Assembly: GCF_000719345.1 (NCBI RefSeq) | Contig: NZ_JOFX01000024.1 | Span: forward strand, 1 to 64,000 | Direction of reading: 5' to 3' | DNA length: 64,000 bases | From: Streptomyces sp. NRRL F-2664 | GTDB taxonomy: Bacteria; Actinomycetota; Actinomycetes; Streptomycetales; Streptomycetaceae | Shown here: one piece after another, positions 8,346-17,812 of the stretch | Layout of the letters: every line of letters starts with the position of its first letter | Numbering within the stretch: position 1 is the first letter of the stretch | Notes under the pieces: generated by a model | Database searches by the model: none | What the model saw: the letters and a program-made list of their open reading frames with translations, nothing else | Told to the model about the DNA's origin: nothing | Position numbers and translations under genes: made by a program

Positions 8346-8864
8346 TCAGGAACAGGCCCCGGCCCGGGGCGGTGCGTCGCCCGGCGGGAGAAGAGCGGCC
8401 AGACCGGAGGGGGAGCGGGCCTGGTCATCCAGGGCGTCCAGGGCGCGGACGGCCTGGGCCGCCGCCTCCGGGTCGCTCGCCGCGAGGCCGCTCGCCGCGA
8501 ACTCGTCCTCGTCCAGGCGCAGGACGGACGACCCGTCCGCCGAGACCCACAGGTCGAGGTCCAGGTCCTCCACCAGGATCTCCCCGTTCTGCACGTGCAC
8601 GGGGCGCGTCACGTCGCAGTACCAGCCCTTCAGGACGCCGTCGCCCGTCCACACCTCCTTGATTGCGTACCAGCGGGTCCGCCAGAAGTGCTCGACGAAC
8701 ACGTCGCCCGGCTCGAAGCGGACGAAGCCGAAGTCCCTTACGCCCTCCGCGGCCCAGGGGGCGCGGACGGAGATGCGGTCGCCGTCGTCGGCGACCCGCG
8801 CCGCCGGATAGCGGATCCTGGTCCGGCCGGCCTTGGTCAGGACGACGGTCAGCTGCTCGGCCAC
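8346..8864 (-). CDS. DUF402 domain protein
   Basis: A 172-residue cytoplasmic protein with the DUF402 (FomD-type beta-barrel) core, seen in FEPGDVFVEHFWRTRWYAIKEVW and GWYCDVTRPV followed by EDLDLDLWVSADG. DUF402 proteins that have been studied include nucleotide phosphatases; the substrate here is unknown. The GTG at 8864 is preferred, giving VAEQLTVVLTKAGRTRIRYP. It overlaps the end of the GNAT gene by 16 bp, so the two are probably cotranscribed. A start further upstream (8924) would intrude about 75 bp into the GNAT gene and is less likely. Confidence 0.75.
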   Translation of the reverse strand: MAEQLTVVLTKAGRTRIRYPAARVADDGDRISVRAPWAAEGVRDFGFVRFEPGDVFVEHFWRTRWYAIKEVWTGDGVLKGWYCDVTRPVHVQNGEILVEDLDLDLWVSADGSSVLRLDEDEFAASGLAASDPEAAAQAVRALDALDDQARSPSGLAALLPPGDAPPRAGACS

Positions 8865-9802
8865 CTGGTCCCCAGCTCCCTCGTGCAGTGCGTCTCGGTC
8901 GCGCAGATCTCGTACCCGAACCACCGGTTGATGGCGAGCATCGGTTCGTTGCCGCTGTCGTTGCCGGTGAACGCCTCCGTGAAGCCGGCCGCGCGAGCCC
9001 GGTGCAGGGAGGTGTTCTTGGCGAGTTTGGCCAGGCCGCGGCCCCGGAAGGCGCGCAGCGTGCCGGTCATGGCCGAGCCGTAGCGGGTGGCGCCGTCGGT
9101 CCGGGCGGCGCTGAAGGCCACCGCCTGCCCGTCGACCAGGGCGACGGTCGTCAGCTCCTTGTCGAGGGTCGGGTGGTGCCAGACGTGAGCCAGCCAGTCC
9201 TCGTAGTCGTCGAGTTCGGCACCCAGGTCACCGGGCTCGTCGGTCGTCGACTCGGCGTCGACGGCGAAGAGGGGGCGCGGGTCCGCGGCGAAGGCGGCGG
9301 CGGGCCGCAGCTCCACCCCGGGCGGGAGGACCTCCGGGAGCGCGGGCAGCGCGGCCGCCGTCAGGTCCAGGCGCAGGAGGTGCGCCGAGCGTCCGGGCCG
9401 GTAGCCGTGCCGCTCGGCGAAGGCCCGGTGCGCGGCCTCGTCGAGGACCCAGGCGTACGCGTCCGTCGCACCCCGGGCGGCGAGGTGCTCCTCCGCCGCG
9501 CGCAGCAGGAGCCGGCCGGCGCCGAGGCCGCGGCGGGCGGGGTGGACGTACGCGTTGAGGTACCCCTGGCCCGGCCGGGGGCTGTCGTGCGCGATGCCGA
9601 CCTGGGCGGTGCCGACGACCTCGCCGTCCGCGGTCTCGGCGACGAGGACGCGGTGGTGCCGGGCGGGATGCGCGCCGGTGAGTTCGAAGGCGACGTCCCG
9701 GACGCTGGTGATCAGGAACGGCAGCGCGGCGCGGCGTACCCGCACCACCGACTCGACGTCCCGGGGGTCGCCCGGGCGGAGATCGCGGATCAGAACGGTC
9801 AT
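8849..9802 (-). CDS. Tandem GNAT-fold N-acetyltransferase
   Basis: A 317-residue protein with two GNAT modules. The first has the acetyl-CoA pyrophosphate loop region RRGLGAGRLLLRAAEEHLAARG (about residues 95-116); the second has RAFRGRGLAKLAKNTSLHRARAAGF near residues 260-285. Double-GNAT proteins of this kind in actinobacteria acetylate small molecules or antibiotics, but the substrate cannot be read from sequence. The ATG at 9802 is followed by TVLIRDLRPGDPRDVESVVRV, a typical GNAT opening. It is divergent from the GntR gene at 9873, and the 70-bp gap must hold both promoters. Confidence 0.82.
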   Translation of the reverse strand: MTVLIRDLRPGDPRDVESVVRVRRAALPFLITSVRDVAFELTGAHPARHHRVLVAETADGEVVGTAQVGIAHDSPRPGQGYLNAYVHPARRGLGAGRLLLRAAEEHLAARGATDAYAWVLDEAAHRAFAERHGYRPGRSAHLLRLDLTAAALPALPEVLPPGVELRPAAAFAADPRPLFAVDAESTTDEPGDLGAELDDYEDWLAHVWHHPTLDKELTTVALVDGQAVAFSAARTDGATRYGSAMTGTLRAFRGRGLAKLAKNTSLHRARAAGFTEAFTGNDSGNEPMLAINRWFGYEICATETHCTRELGTRWPSS

Positions 9803-9872
9803 GCGGCAGACGCTACGGGCGGCCCCGCACCCGGCGCCTCCCAATTAACCGGCGATGGGGGACAATCACCCC

Positions 9873-10262
9873 GTGAGCTCGACGAACCTGAAGATCACCC
9901 TCGACGGCTCGGCCGGCTCGGCCGCCCCGTACGAGCAGCTGCGCGCACAGATCGCCGGCCGGGCCCGGTCCGGGCAGCTGCCGGCCGGCTTCAAGCTGCC
10001 GACGGTGCGGGGGCTGGCGGAGGAGCTGGGGCTGGCCGCCAACACCGTCGCGAAGGCCTACCGGGCGCTGGAGGCCGACGGGGTGGTCGAGACGCGGGGC
10101 CGCAACGGGACCTTCGTCGCGGCCGCGGGGGAGGGCGCGGCCCGCGAGGCCGCGTCGGCCGCGCAGGCGTTCGCGGAGCGGGCGCACCGGCTGGGGCTGA
10201 CGGAGGCCGAGGCGGTCGCCGCCGCCACCGCCGCCCTCCGGGCCCGGTACGCCGCCTCGTAG
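9873..10262 (+). CDS. Small GntR-family (YtrA-type) transcriptional regulator
   Basis: A 129-residue DNA-binding protein with an N-terminal winged helix-turn-helix: PYEQLRAQIAGRARSGQLPAG, LPTVRGLAEELGLAANTVAKAYRALEADG and VVETRGRNGTFV. The C-terminal part is a short helical segment of about 45 residues with no ligand-binding domain, as in YtrA-type regulators. The GTG at 9873 is preferred over the ATG at 9855 because a GGGGGA purine run lies about ten bases before it and VSSTNLKITLDG is a typical start. YtrA regulators often control nearby exporters, but none is adjacent. The divergent GNAT gene is the closest possible target. Confidence 0.82.
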   Translation: MSSTNLKITLDGSAGSAAPYEQLRAQIAGRARSGQLPAGFKLPTVRGLAEELGLAANTVAKAYRALEADGVVETRGRNGTFVAAAGEGAAREAASAAQAFAERAHRLGLTEAEAVAAATAALRARYAAS

Positions 10263-10284
10263 CCGCGGCCCCGTAGCCGCCGCC

Positions 10285-11379
10285 CTAGAGGTAGAGGCCC
10301 GCCTCCGAGTGGGGCTGCGGGGGCAGGACCGCCGCCGGGCCCGTGCCGCGGCGCAGGGCGAAGAGTTCCGCCAGGGTGGCGCCCTCGCGGGAGACGCCCT
10401 CGTCGGTGCCCAGCCAGTCCACCGCTTCCCGGTGGGTCAGCCGGCCGACCTCGATGCGGGCCAGGCAGCGCCCCGGGCGGACCACCGCCGGGTGGAGGCG
10501 TTCCAGGTCCTCGTTGGTCGTCACGCCGACCAGGACGTTGCGGCCCTGTCCCAGCAGACCGTCCGTCAGGTTCAGCAGCCGCGACAGCGCCTGGCCCGCC
10601 GTGTGCCGGGCCTCGCCGCGGATCAGCTCGTCGCAGTCCTCCAGCAGCAGCAGTCTCCAGCGGCCCTTCGCCGTGCCCTCGTCCTCGCCGATCGCGATGT
10701 CCATCAGATAGCCGACGTCGTTGAACAGCCGCTCCGGGTCCAGGACGCAGTCCACCTGGCACCAGTCCCGCCAGGACCGGGCCAGCGTGCGCAGCGCCGA
10801 GGTCTTGCCCGTGCCGGGCGGGCCGTGCAGCAGGAGCAGCCGGCCGGCGATGTCGTCCGGGGTCACCTTCATCAGCCGGTCCATCGCCGTGGCGACCGGT
10901 GCGGTGTAGTTGGGCCGCACCTCCGCCCAGGTCCCGGCCGCGATCTGGCGGGTCGTCCGGTACGGGCCGCGGCGCGGCGAGACGTACCAGAAGCCCATCG
11001 TGACGTTCTCCGGCTGCGGCTCCGGTTCGTCCTGCACGCCCTCGGTGGCCCGGCCGAGGACGCCGGCGGCCAGTTCGTCGCTGACCGCCGTCACGGTGAC
11101 GTCCGCACCCCGGCTCCACCGGGAGACGAGCATGGTCCAGCCCTGGCCCTCGGCGAGGGTGGCGCTGCGGTCGCTGTCGCGCGCCGAGCGCAACACCGTG
11201 GCCTCCGGGGGCAGGAGGGTCGCCTCCGCCTTCACCCGCTCGATCGACACGCTGTGCGAGTAGGGCTGCTCGCCCGAGGCGAACCGCCCGAGGAACAGCG
11301 CGTCGACGACGTCCGACGGTGAGTCGCTGTCGTCGACGTTGAGCCGGATCGGCAGCGCGTCATGCGGGTTGGCTGGCAT
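10285..11379 (-). CDS. AAA+ ATPase with DUF5925-type N-terminus
   Basis: A 364-residue ATPase. The N-terminal 160 residues carry an actinobacterial domain of unknown role, and the AAA+ module follows. It has Walker A GPPGTGKTS (about residue 190), Walker B LLLLEDCDE, a sensor-like GVTTNEDLERLHPAVVRPGRC and a short C-terminal lid. Such modules remodel protein complexes; no partner is evident here. The ATG at 11379 (PANPHDALP) is used, and an ATG at 11388 is possible because neither has a strong ribosome-binding site. It ends convergently with the small GntR gene, 22 bp apart. Confidence 0.8.
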   Translation of the reverse strand: MPANPHDALPIRLNVDDSDSPSDVVDALFLGRFASGEQPYSHSVSIERVKAEATLLPPEATVLRSARDSDRSATLAEGQGWTMLVSRWSRGADVTVTAVSDELAAGVLGRATEGVQDEPEPQPENVTMGFWYVSPRRGPYRTTRQIAAGTWAEVRPNYTAPVATAMDRLMKVTPDDIAGRLLLLHGPPGTGKTSALRTLARSWRDWCQVDCVLDPERLFNDVGYLMDIAIGEDEGTAKGRWRLLLLEDCDELIRGEARHTAGQALSRLLNLTDGLLGQGRNVLVGVTTNEDLERLHPAVVRPGRCLARIEVGRLTHREAVDWLGTDEGVSREGATLAELFALRRGTGPAAVLPPQPHSEAGLYL

Positions 11380-11578
11380 GGCGCCCATGATCCGGCACGA
11401 GGTGCCCGCGTGCACCCGTGTTTCGCCGGATCGGGTGCCAAGTTCCCCCTTCAAACGCAGGGCGGGTGAAGATTCGGGCCGCATGTCCGCCCCGAACATT
11501 CTTGGCATGGACACTTCCGGCAGCCCGCGGCTCCTTGTACCAACAACTCAGGAGTAACCCCCACTAGGAGCCGCACAC

Positions 11579-12385
11579 ATGAGCATGAAAATGTCGCGCT
11601 TCGCTGCCCTGACCTCCTCCCTCCTCCTCGCCGCCGGAACCGCACTGTTCGGAGCCGGCCAGGCCTCCGCCGCGGCCGACTTCGGCTACGTCGCCCTCGG
11701 CGACTCGTACTCCTCCGGGCTCGGCGCCGGCAACTACGACGGCACGAGCGGCAACTGCAAGCGCACCAACCGCGCCTACCCCGCCCTCTGGGCCGCGGCC
11801 CACTCCCCGCAGACCTTCTCCTTCACCGCCTGCTCCGGCGCCCGGACCGGTGATGTGCTCTCCGGCCAGCTCGGCCCCCTCAACTCCGGGACCGACCTGG
11901 TCAGCATCACCATCGGCGGCAACGACGCCGGATTCTCCGACGTCATGACGACCTGTGTGCTCCAGTCCGAAGCCACCTGCGTCAGCCGCGTCAACCAGGC
12001 CAAGGCGTACGTGGACACCACCCTCCCCGGCCGGCTCGACCAGGTCTACAGCGCCATCGACAGCCGGGCCCCGGCCGCCCGCGTCGTCGTCCTCGGCTAT
12101 CCCCGCTTCTACAAGCTGAACGGCACCTGCACAGCCGGTCTGACCGAGGGGGAACGGGCCGCCATCAACGGGGCCGCCGACCACCTCAACGCCGCCATCG
12201 CCAAGCGCGCCGCGGACCACGGCTTCACCTTCGCCTCGGTCGCCGGCACCTTCACCGGGCACGAGATCTGCTCCGGCAGCCCCTGGCTGCACAGTGTCAA
12301 CTGGCTGAATATCGCCGAGTCCTACCACCCCACCGCCGCCGGGCAGTCCGGCGGTTACCTGCCCGTCCTCACCAACGCGGCCTGA
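11579..12385 (+). CDS. Secreted SGNH/GDSL-family lipase
   Basis: A 268-residue extracellular esterase. AGGAG (11566-11570) lies eight bases before the ATG. The signal peptide ends near GQASAAA (about residue 32). Block I is ALGDSYSSGLGAG with the catalytic Ser, block III is TIGGNDAGFSD, and block V is NIAESYHPTAAG with the catalytic His. Six cysteines in the mature part suggest the disulfide pattern of Streptomyces lipases of this family. The last 31 bp overlap the end of the convergent kinase gene, so the two messages would be antisense over that stretch. Confidence 0.9.
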   Translation: MSMKMSRFAALTSSLLLAAGTALFGAGQASAAADFGYVALGDSYSSGLGAGNYDGTSGNCKRTNRAYPALWAAAHSPQTFSFTACSGARTGDVLSGQLGPLNSGTDLVSITIGGNDAGFSDVMTTCVLQSEATCVSRVNQAKAYVDTTLPGRLDQVYSAIDSRAPAARVVVLGYPRFYKLNGTCTAGLTEGERAAINGAADHLNAAIAKRAADHGFTFASVAGTFTGHEICSGSPWLHSVNWLNIAESYHPTAAGQSGGYLPVLTNAA

Positions 12386-14106
12386 TCCGGCCCGCCGTCC
12401 TCCGCCCCGCCGTCCACCGGTGGGCCGTCCCCGGTCCCGCCGTCCTCGGGGGTCGCCGCGGGACTCGCCGTCGGCGAGGCCGGGGACGGGCTCGCGCCGG
12501 GGGAGGAGGCCCCGCCCGTCGGGGTCGCCTCCTCGCACGTCACGGAGGTCGCCACCCACTCGGTGGCGACCTCCGCCGGTCCGCGCACCTCCAGCCGGAC
12601 TGCGTCCTCGAAGACCGTGCCGGGCACGTGCGCCGGCTCGGTGTGCTCCAGCCGCCGGCTCCGCGGCCCGGCGGCCTCGTACGTGACGGTCTGCCAGCCG
12701 GGCCCCGTGGTGCGCCCGCTCCGCGTCGCCCAGCGGTACTCCAGCACCACCGGGACGCTCTCGACCTCGACGGTCGCGGTGAAGAAGGGGGCGTCCGCGG
12801 CGGGCGGCGGACAGCTCCCGGTGTACCGGGTGCGCACCGCGTCGACGTACACCGCCACGTGCCCGGCCGCGCCGGACGGGGCCGGCGCCGAGGGCGACGC
12901 CGACGCGGAGGTCGGCGCGCCCGACGCGGGAGTCCGGGTGGCGGGCGGGGCGGCGGTGGCCGGGCCCGTCGGCGCGCCTCCGCTCCCGCCGCGGCCGTCC
13001 CCGCCGCCGAGGTCCTCGAGCAGGACCCACACCAGCGCGGCCAGGGCGATCAGCAGCACGGCGATCCCCACGGCGAGCACCGGCCCGGCCACGCCCCGGC
13101 CCGCCGCCGGGGCGGCCGCAGGGGCCGACCCACCCGCCGCCGGGAGCGCTCCCGGTACGGTGGGCGGTGGCGTCTGCTGCCCGTAGGGCCCGGATCCGTC
13201 CCGCAGTTCGTGCCCGGGCCGGGATGTCGGCACCGGTGCGCCGGGTGTGGACAACGGCCCGCCGGCGGCCCGTACGTCTCCGCCGGCGCCCACCACGCGC
13301 AGCATCCGGGCGGCCTCCGCCGCGTCCAGCCGCTCCGCAGGGTCCTTGCGCAGCAGTCCCTCCAGTACGGGCGCGAGGGGGCCGGCCCGGCGCGCCGGGG
13401 GCGGTTCCTCGTCCACCACCGCCCGCAGCGTGTCCAGGGGGGTGGCCCGGCGGAACGGCGAGACCCCCTCGACGCAGGCATGGAGCAGCACGCCGAGCGA
13501 CCACAGGTCCGACCCGGGGCCCGGTTCGCGCCCGGACGCCCGCTCCGGCGCCAGGAACTCGGGCGAACCCACCACCTCGCCCGTCATGGTGATGGCCGAG
13601 GACCCCTCCAGGCTCGCGATCCCGAAGTCACCGAGCACCACCCGGCCGTCATTGGCGATCAGCACGTTCGCCGGTTTGACGTCCCGGTGCAGCACCCCGG
13701 CACCGTGCGCGGACCGCAGCGCGGCCAGCACCTGCTCGCCGATGTGCGCGGCGCGCTGCGGGGGCATCGGCCCCTCCGCCTCCAGCACCTCCGCCAGCGA
13801 GAGCCCGCGCACCAGCTCCATCACGATCCAGGGCCGGCCGTCCTCGGACGCCACGTCGTAGACGGTGACCACCCCGCGGTGCGAGACCCGGGCGGCGGCC
13901 CACGCCTCCCGCTCCATCCGCCGGTACAGGCGCTGGAGTTCGGCGGTGTCCAGCCCGGCCGGCGCGCGCACCTCCTTGACGGCGACATCGCGCGCCAGCA
14001 CCTCGTCGCGGGCCCGCCACACCACCCCCATGCCGCCCCGGCCGATCTGCTCCAGCAGCCGGTAACGCCCCGACACGACCCGATCGGAGTTCGATTCCTC
14101 ACTCAC
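12355..14106 (-). CDS. Membrane-anchored Ser/Thr protein kinase
   Basis: A 583-residue Hanks-type kinase. The N-terminal kinase domain (about residues 13-270) has the glycine loop IGRGGMGVV, VAVKEV with the ATP-binding Lys, the catalytic loop LHRDVKPANV, the DFG motif in LGDFGIAS and LAPERASG. A Pro/Ala linker follows, then one membrane helix near residue 345 and an extracytoplasmic domain of about 200 residues ending in a Pro/Thr/Ser-rich tail. The outer domain carries no PASTA repeats, so it is not a PknB-type peptidoglycan sensor. What it senses is unknown. Confidence 0.9.
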   Translation of the reverse strand: MSEESNSDRVVSGRYRLLEQIGRGGMGVVWRARDEVLARDVAVKEVRAPAGLDTAELQRLYRRMEREAWAAARVSHRGVVTVYDVASEDGRPWIVMELVRGLSLAEVLEAEGPMPPQRAAHIGEQVLAALRSAHGAGVLHRDVKPANVLIANDGRVVLGDFGIASLEGSSAITMTGEVVGSPEFLAPERASGREPGPGSDLWSLGVLLHACVEGVSPFRRATPLDTLRAVVDEEPPPARRAGPLAPVLEGLLRKDPAERLDAAEAARMLRVVGAGGDVRAAGGPLSTPGAPVPTSRPGHELRDGSGPYGQQTPPPTVPGALPAAGGSAPAAAPAAGRGVAGPVLAVGIAVLLIALAALVWVLLEDLGGGDGRGGSGGAPTGPATAAPPATRTPASGAPTSASASPSAPAPSGAAGHVAVYVDAVRTRYTGSCPPPAADAPFFTATVEVESVPVVLEYRWATRSGRTTGPGWQTVTYEAAGPRSRRLEHTEPAHVPGTVFEDAVRLEVRGPAEVATEWVATSVTCEEATPTGGASSPGASPSPASPTASPAATPEDGGTGDGPPVDGGAEDGGPDQAALVRTGR

Positions 14107-14228
14107 GCGAGCCCCCCGAATGCTTCCGTGCGCCCATGCGTCACCGGCCGGTCACTCCAAGTTAGCGCAGTGGGCTTCATGTGGCGCCTGTCGTGACAAG
14201 ACCCGCGCGACGGCCTTCCAGAGCGTGA

Positions 14229-14363
14229 TTACCCTGCCCGATCCTGTGCGGAGAGTAACGGTCGACTTCGCTGAGTAACCGTCAACTGCCCCTCGCCACA
14301 GGGGTAATTCACACCACCGGGATACCCGCGCGCGACGCGGGGACGATAGGGTTACCCTGCCCG
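14229..14363. promoter_or_regulatory. Direct repeats between kinase gene and small ORF
   Basis: Within the 290-bp gap, TTACCCTGCCCG occurs exactly at 14229-14240 and 14352-14363. A 14-bp element GAGTAAC(G/C)GTC(G/A)AC occurs at 14253-14266 and 14273-14286, exactly 20 bp (two helical turns) apart. TAGGGT at 14347-14352 is a possible -10 for the small gene at 14397. Spacing suggests regulator sites; no known binding consensus was recognised. Confidence 0.4.
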
Positions 14364-14396
14364 GGCCGGGTGCCCTCGTACGGGTGGGGAGAGATC

Positions 14397-14666
14397 ATGG
14401 AACAGATAGCAATGCGCAGCAGGCCGCCCCGCGTGCCTGCCATCACCTGCGGCAGCAGTGCGACCAGTTCGCGCCTCGACCGCCACCTCGCCGTGCTGGG
14501 CGGACCCGCCGTCCCGCACCGGGAGACCGCGGAGGCGACCCTGCTGATGCGCGAACTCACCTCCCGCGACCACACGCACCGTCTGCGGAGCCGGAGCGCG
14601 CGCGTCTCGCTCTTCGCGCCGCTGCGCCGTCTGCGTCGCTCGCTCTTCGGCAGCCGCCGCTCGTAA
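14397..14666 (+). CDS. Small conserved basic protein of unknown function
   Basis: An 89-residue protein starting MEQIAMRSRPPRVPA. A GGGGAGAG purine run lies just before the ATG at 14397. It has no membrane segment or known motif. The composition is rich in Arg, Leu and Ser, with a basic C-terminal run LRRLRRSLFGSRRS that may form an amphipathic helix. Its own promoter-like region with repeats and the clear ribosome-binding site support it as real. I do not recognise a function. Confidence 0.6.
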   Translation: MEQIAMRSRPPRVPAITCGSSATSSRLDRHLAVLGGPAVPHRETAEATLLMRELTSRDHTHRLRSRSARVSLFAPLRRLRRSLFGSRRS

Positions 14667-14717
14667 CAGACCCCGCACCCGCGGCCGTTCGCCCTTCCGG
14701 GCCGCGGCCACCCGGCC

Positions 14718-15914
14718 CTATGCGATCACACCGTCCCGGCGCAGTTCCGAGATCCGTGCGCCCGCCATCCCCAGGGCGCGCAACAGGTCGTCGGTGTGCT
14801 CACCCAGCGCGGGCACCGCACCCATGTGCGGTGCCGCGCCGCCCGGCAGCCCGATCGGCGGCAGCAGGGCCCGCAGCGGACCGACGGGCGACGCCACCTG
14901 CCGCCACCGGTCCCGGGCGGCGAGCTGCGGATGCCCGGCCAACCGGGCCACCGAGTTCAGCCGTGCGCAGGCGATGCCCGCGGCCTCCAGGCGCCCGATC
15001 GCCTCGTCCGCGTCCATCCGGCCCAGTGCCTCCGCGACCGCCGCGTCCGTCCCCTCCCGGTTCCCGGTGCGCGCCGTGTTCGTCGCGTACGCCGGATCGT
15101 CCGCCAACTCCGGTCGTAGCAGCACCAGTTCGGCAAGCCGCCGCCACTCGCGGTCGTTCTGCACCGACAGCAGCACCCGGTCCCCGTCCGCCGTCGCGTA
15201 GGCGTCGTACGGTGCGATCACCGCATGCGCCAGGCCGGTGCGCGGGGGCTGCTCCCCGCCGTGCATCGTGTGGTGCAGTGGATGCCCCATCCACTCCGCG
15301 AGCGCGTCCAGCATGGACACCTCCACACGGCCCCCGCGCCCGGTCGCGCCCCGGCGCAGGAGCGCCGCCAGCACTCCCGAGAAGGCGTACATGGCCGCCG
15401 CGATGTCGGCCGCCGGGATCCCGGCCTTGACGGGCTGCTCCGGGGTGCCGGTCACCGACACCAGCCCCGCCTCGCACTGCACGAGCATGTCGTAGGCGCG
15501 CTTGTGGGCGTAGGGCCCCTCCGGGCCGTAGCCGGACACGTCCACGGCGACGAGCCGCGGGTAACGGGCGCACAGTGCCGCCGAGTCGAGCCCGAGGCGG
15601 CCGGCGGCGCCCTGGGCGAGGTTCTGCACGAAGACGTCCGCACCGGCCAGCAGGGCGTGCAGCACCTCGCGGCCGCGCGGGTCCTTCAGGTCGAGCGCGA
15701 TCGACTCCTTGCCCCGGTTGGCCCACACGAAGTGCGAGGCGAGGCCGTGCGCGGCGGTGTCGTAACCCCGGGCGAAATCACCGCCGTCGGGACGCTCGAC
15801 CTTGATCACCCGTGCGCCGAGGTCGGCGAGCTGGCGGGTGGCGAAGGGGGCCGAGACGGCCTGTTCGACGGCGACGACGGTGATGCCGTCCAGGGGCAGC
15901 GGTTCGGTGCTCAT
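14718..15914 (-). CDS. Family III CoA transferase (CaiB/BaiF type)
   Basis: A 398-residue enzyme that moves CoA between carboxylic acids. The opening LPLDGITVVAVEQAVSAPFATRQLADLGARVIKVERP is the usual N-terminus, and KRAYDMLVQCEAGL near residue 145 holds the expected catalytic Asp. RGGRVEVSMLDALAEWM and the C-terminal part with GAAPHMGAVPALGEHTDDLL also fit the family. Substrates cannot be named. It lies just upstream (68 bp) of the exporter permease end on the same strand but is probably separately transcribed. The start at 15914 gives the expected family N-terminus. Confidence 0.88.
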   Translation of the reverse strand: MSTEPLPLDGITVVAVEQAVSAPFATRQLADLGARVIKVERPDGGDFARGYDTAAHGLASHFVWANRGKESIALDLKDPRGREVLHALLAGADVFVQNLAQGAAGRLGLDSAALCARYPRLVAVDVSGYGPEGPYAHKRAYDMLVQCEAGLVSVTGTPEQPVKAGIPAADIAAAMYAFSGVLAALLRRGATGRGGRVEVSMLDALAEWMGHPLHHTMHGGEQPPRTGLAHAVIAPYDAYATADGDRVLLSVQNDREWRRLAELVLLRPELADDPAYATNTARTGNREGTDAAVAEALGRMDADEAIGRLEAAGIACARLNSVARLAGHPQLAARDRWRQVASPVGPLRALLPPIGLPGGAAPHMGAVPALGEHTDDLLRALGMAGARISELRRDGVIA

Positions 15915-15982
15915 GAGGCCCTGCCTACCGGTTCCGACGGGGGTCTGTCACCACCCGGCGGGCGATATGCGCCGTTGATCGC

Positions 15983-16770
15983 CTATCGGGCGGCTCCGCG
16001 GCCGAACCTGCGGGTGGTCGGGGGTACGAACACCACCAGCAGCGCCACCGACCACAGCAGCGCCCCCGCCACCGGGTGTGCGGCGGGCCAGGCCGCGTCC
16101 GCTCCCGCCCGGGCCCCGGCGTTCCCGCACAGTTCGCGCACCGCGGTGGCGACCGCACTGATCGGGTTCCACTCGGCGACCGTGCGCAGCCACCCGGGCA
16201 GGCCCGCCGTCGGCAGGTACGCGCTCGACAGCATCGGCAGGACGAAGGTGGCGCCGCCCAGCTGGCCCGCGGCCTCCTCGCTGCGGCTCAGCAGCCCCAG
16301 GTAGGTGCCCACCCAGGCGGTGGCGAAGCGGAACAGCAGCAGTACGCCCAGGGCGCCCAGCGCGCCGGGCAGGCCGTTCTCGATGCGCCAGCCCATCGCG
16401 AGTCCCACCAGCATCAGCGGCACCATCGACACGGCCGTGGTGAGCAGATCGGCAGCGGTCTGCCCGAGGGGGACGGCGGTGCGGCTCATGGGCAGGGTGC
16501 GGAAGCGGTCCGTCACCCCGCGGTGTGCGTCCTGCGCGGCCGTGAACATGCCGGCCATCAGGCCGTTCGCGGCCGTGGCGGCGAGCAGGCCCGGCACCAG
16601 GAACTCGCGGTACTCGGCGCCGGGCATGGCGAGCGCGCTGCCGAAGACGTAGCCGAAGAAGAGCAGCATCGTGATCGGCATCGTCTGGGTGAGGATCAGC
16701 AGGGCCGGAGCGTGCCGGGCCTTGTGGAGCTGGCGGGTGAGGACGGCGGCGCCGTCGTACAGCAGGGTGC

Positions 16771-16774
<4 letters not shown>
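15983..16774 (-). CDS. ABC-2 type exporter permease (DrrB-like)
   Basis: A 263-residue membrane protein with about six hydrophobic segments and the ABC-2 layout. Its ATG at 16774 overlaps the stop of the ATPase gene (ATGA), so the two are translationally coupled. Sequence such as LILTQTMPITMLLFFGYVFGSAL and the region RFRTLPMSRTAVPLGQTAADLL are typical of DrrB-type drug exporters. With the ATPase it should form a homodimeric exporter for a lipophilic compound. Control by the divergent TetR is likely. Confidence 0.88.
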
Positions 16775-17712
<938 letters not shown>

Positions 17713-17739
<27 letters not shown>

Positions 17740-17778
17740 GCGCGCCACCGTACCTCACTACGTACGGCGTACGTAACT
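17713..17778. promoter_or_regulatory. Twin TetR-type operators between exporter and regulator
   Basis: Two similar palindromes share GTAC arms around a 3-bp centre. The first, at 17757-17778, has the core TACGTACGGCGTACGTA (17759-17775), perfect apart from its central base. The second, at 17713-17733, reads ACTAAGTAC-AGC-GTACGTAGT. Their centres are 44 bp apart. One sits in the divergent promoter region and one in the first codons of the ATPase gene, so the neighbouring TetR probably represses both directions. Confidence 0.7.
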
Positions 17779-17812
17779 AAGATGGTGTCGAGACGACGAG
17801 GTGATCCGAGCG

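Noticed and set aside
9855..9872. ATG at 9855 as the start of the small GntR gene
   Set aside because: It lacks a ribosome-binding site, while the GTG at 9873 has a purine run at the right distance and gives the usual N-terminus.
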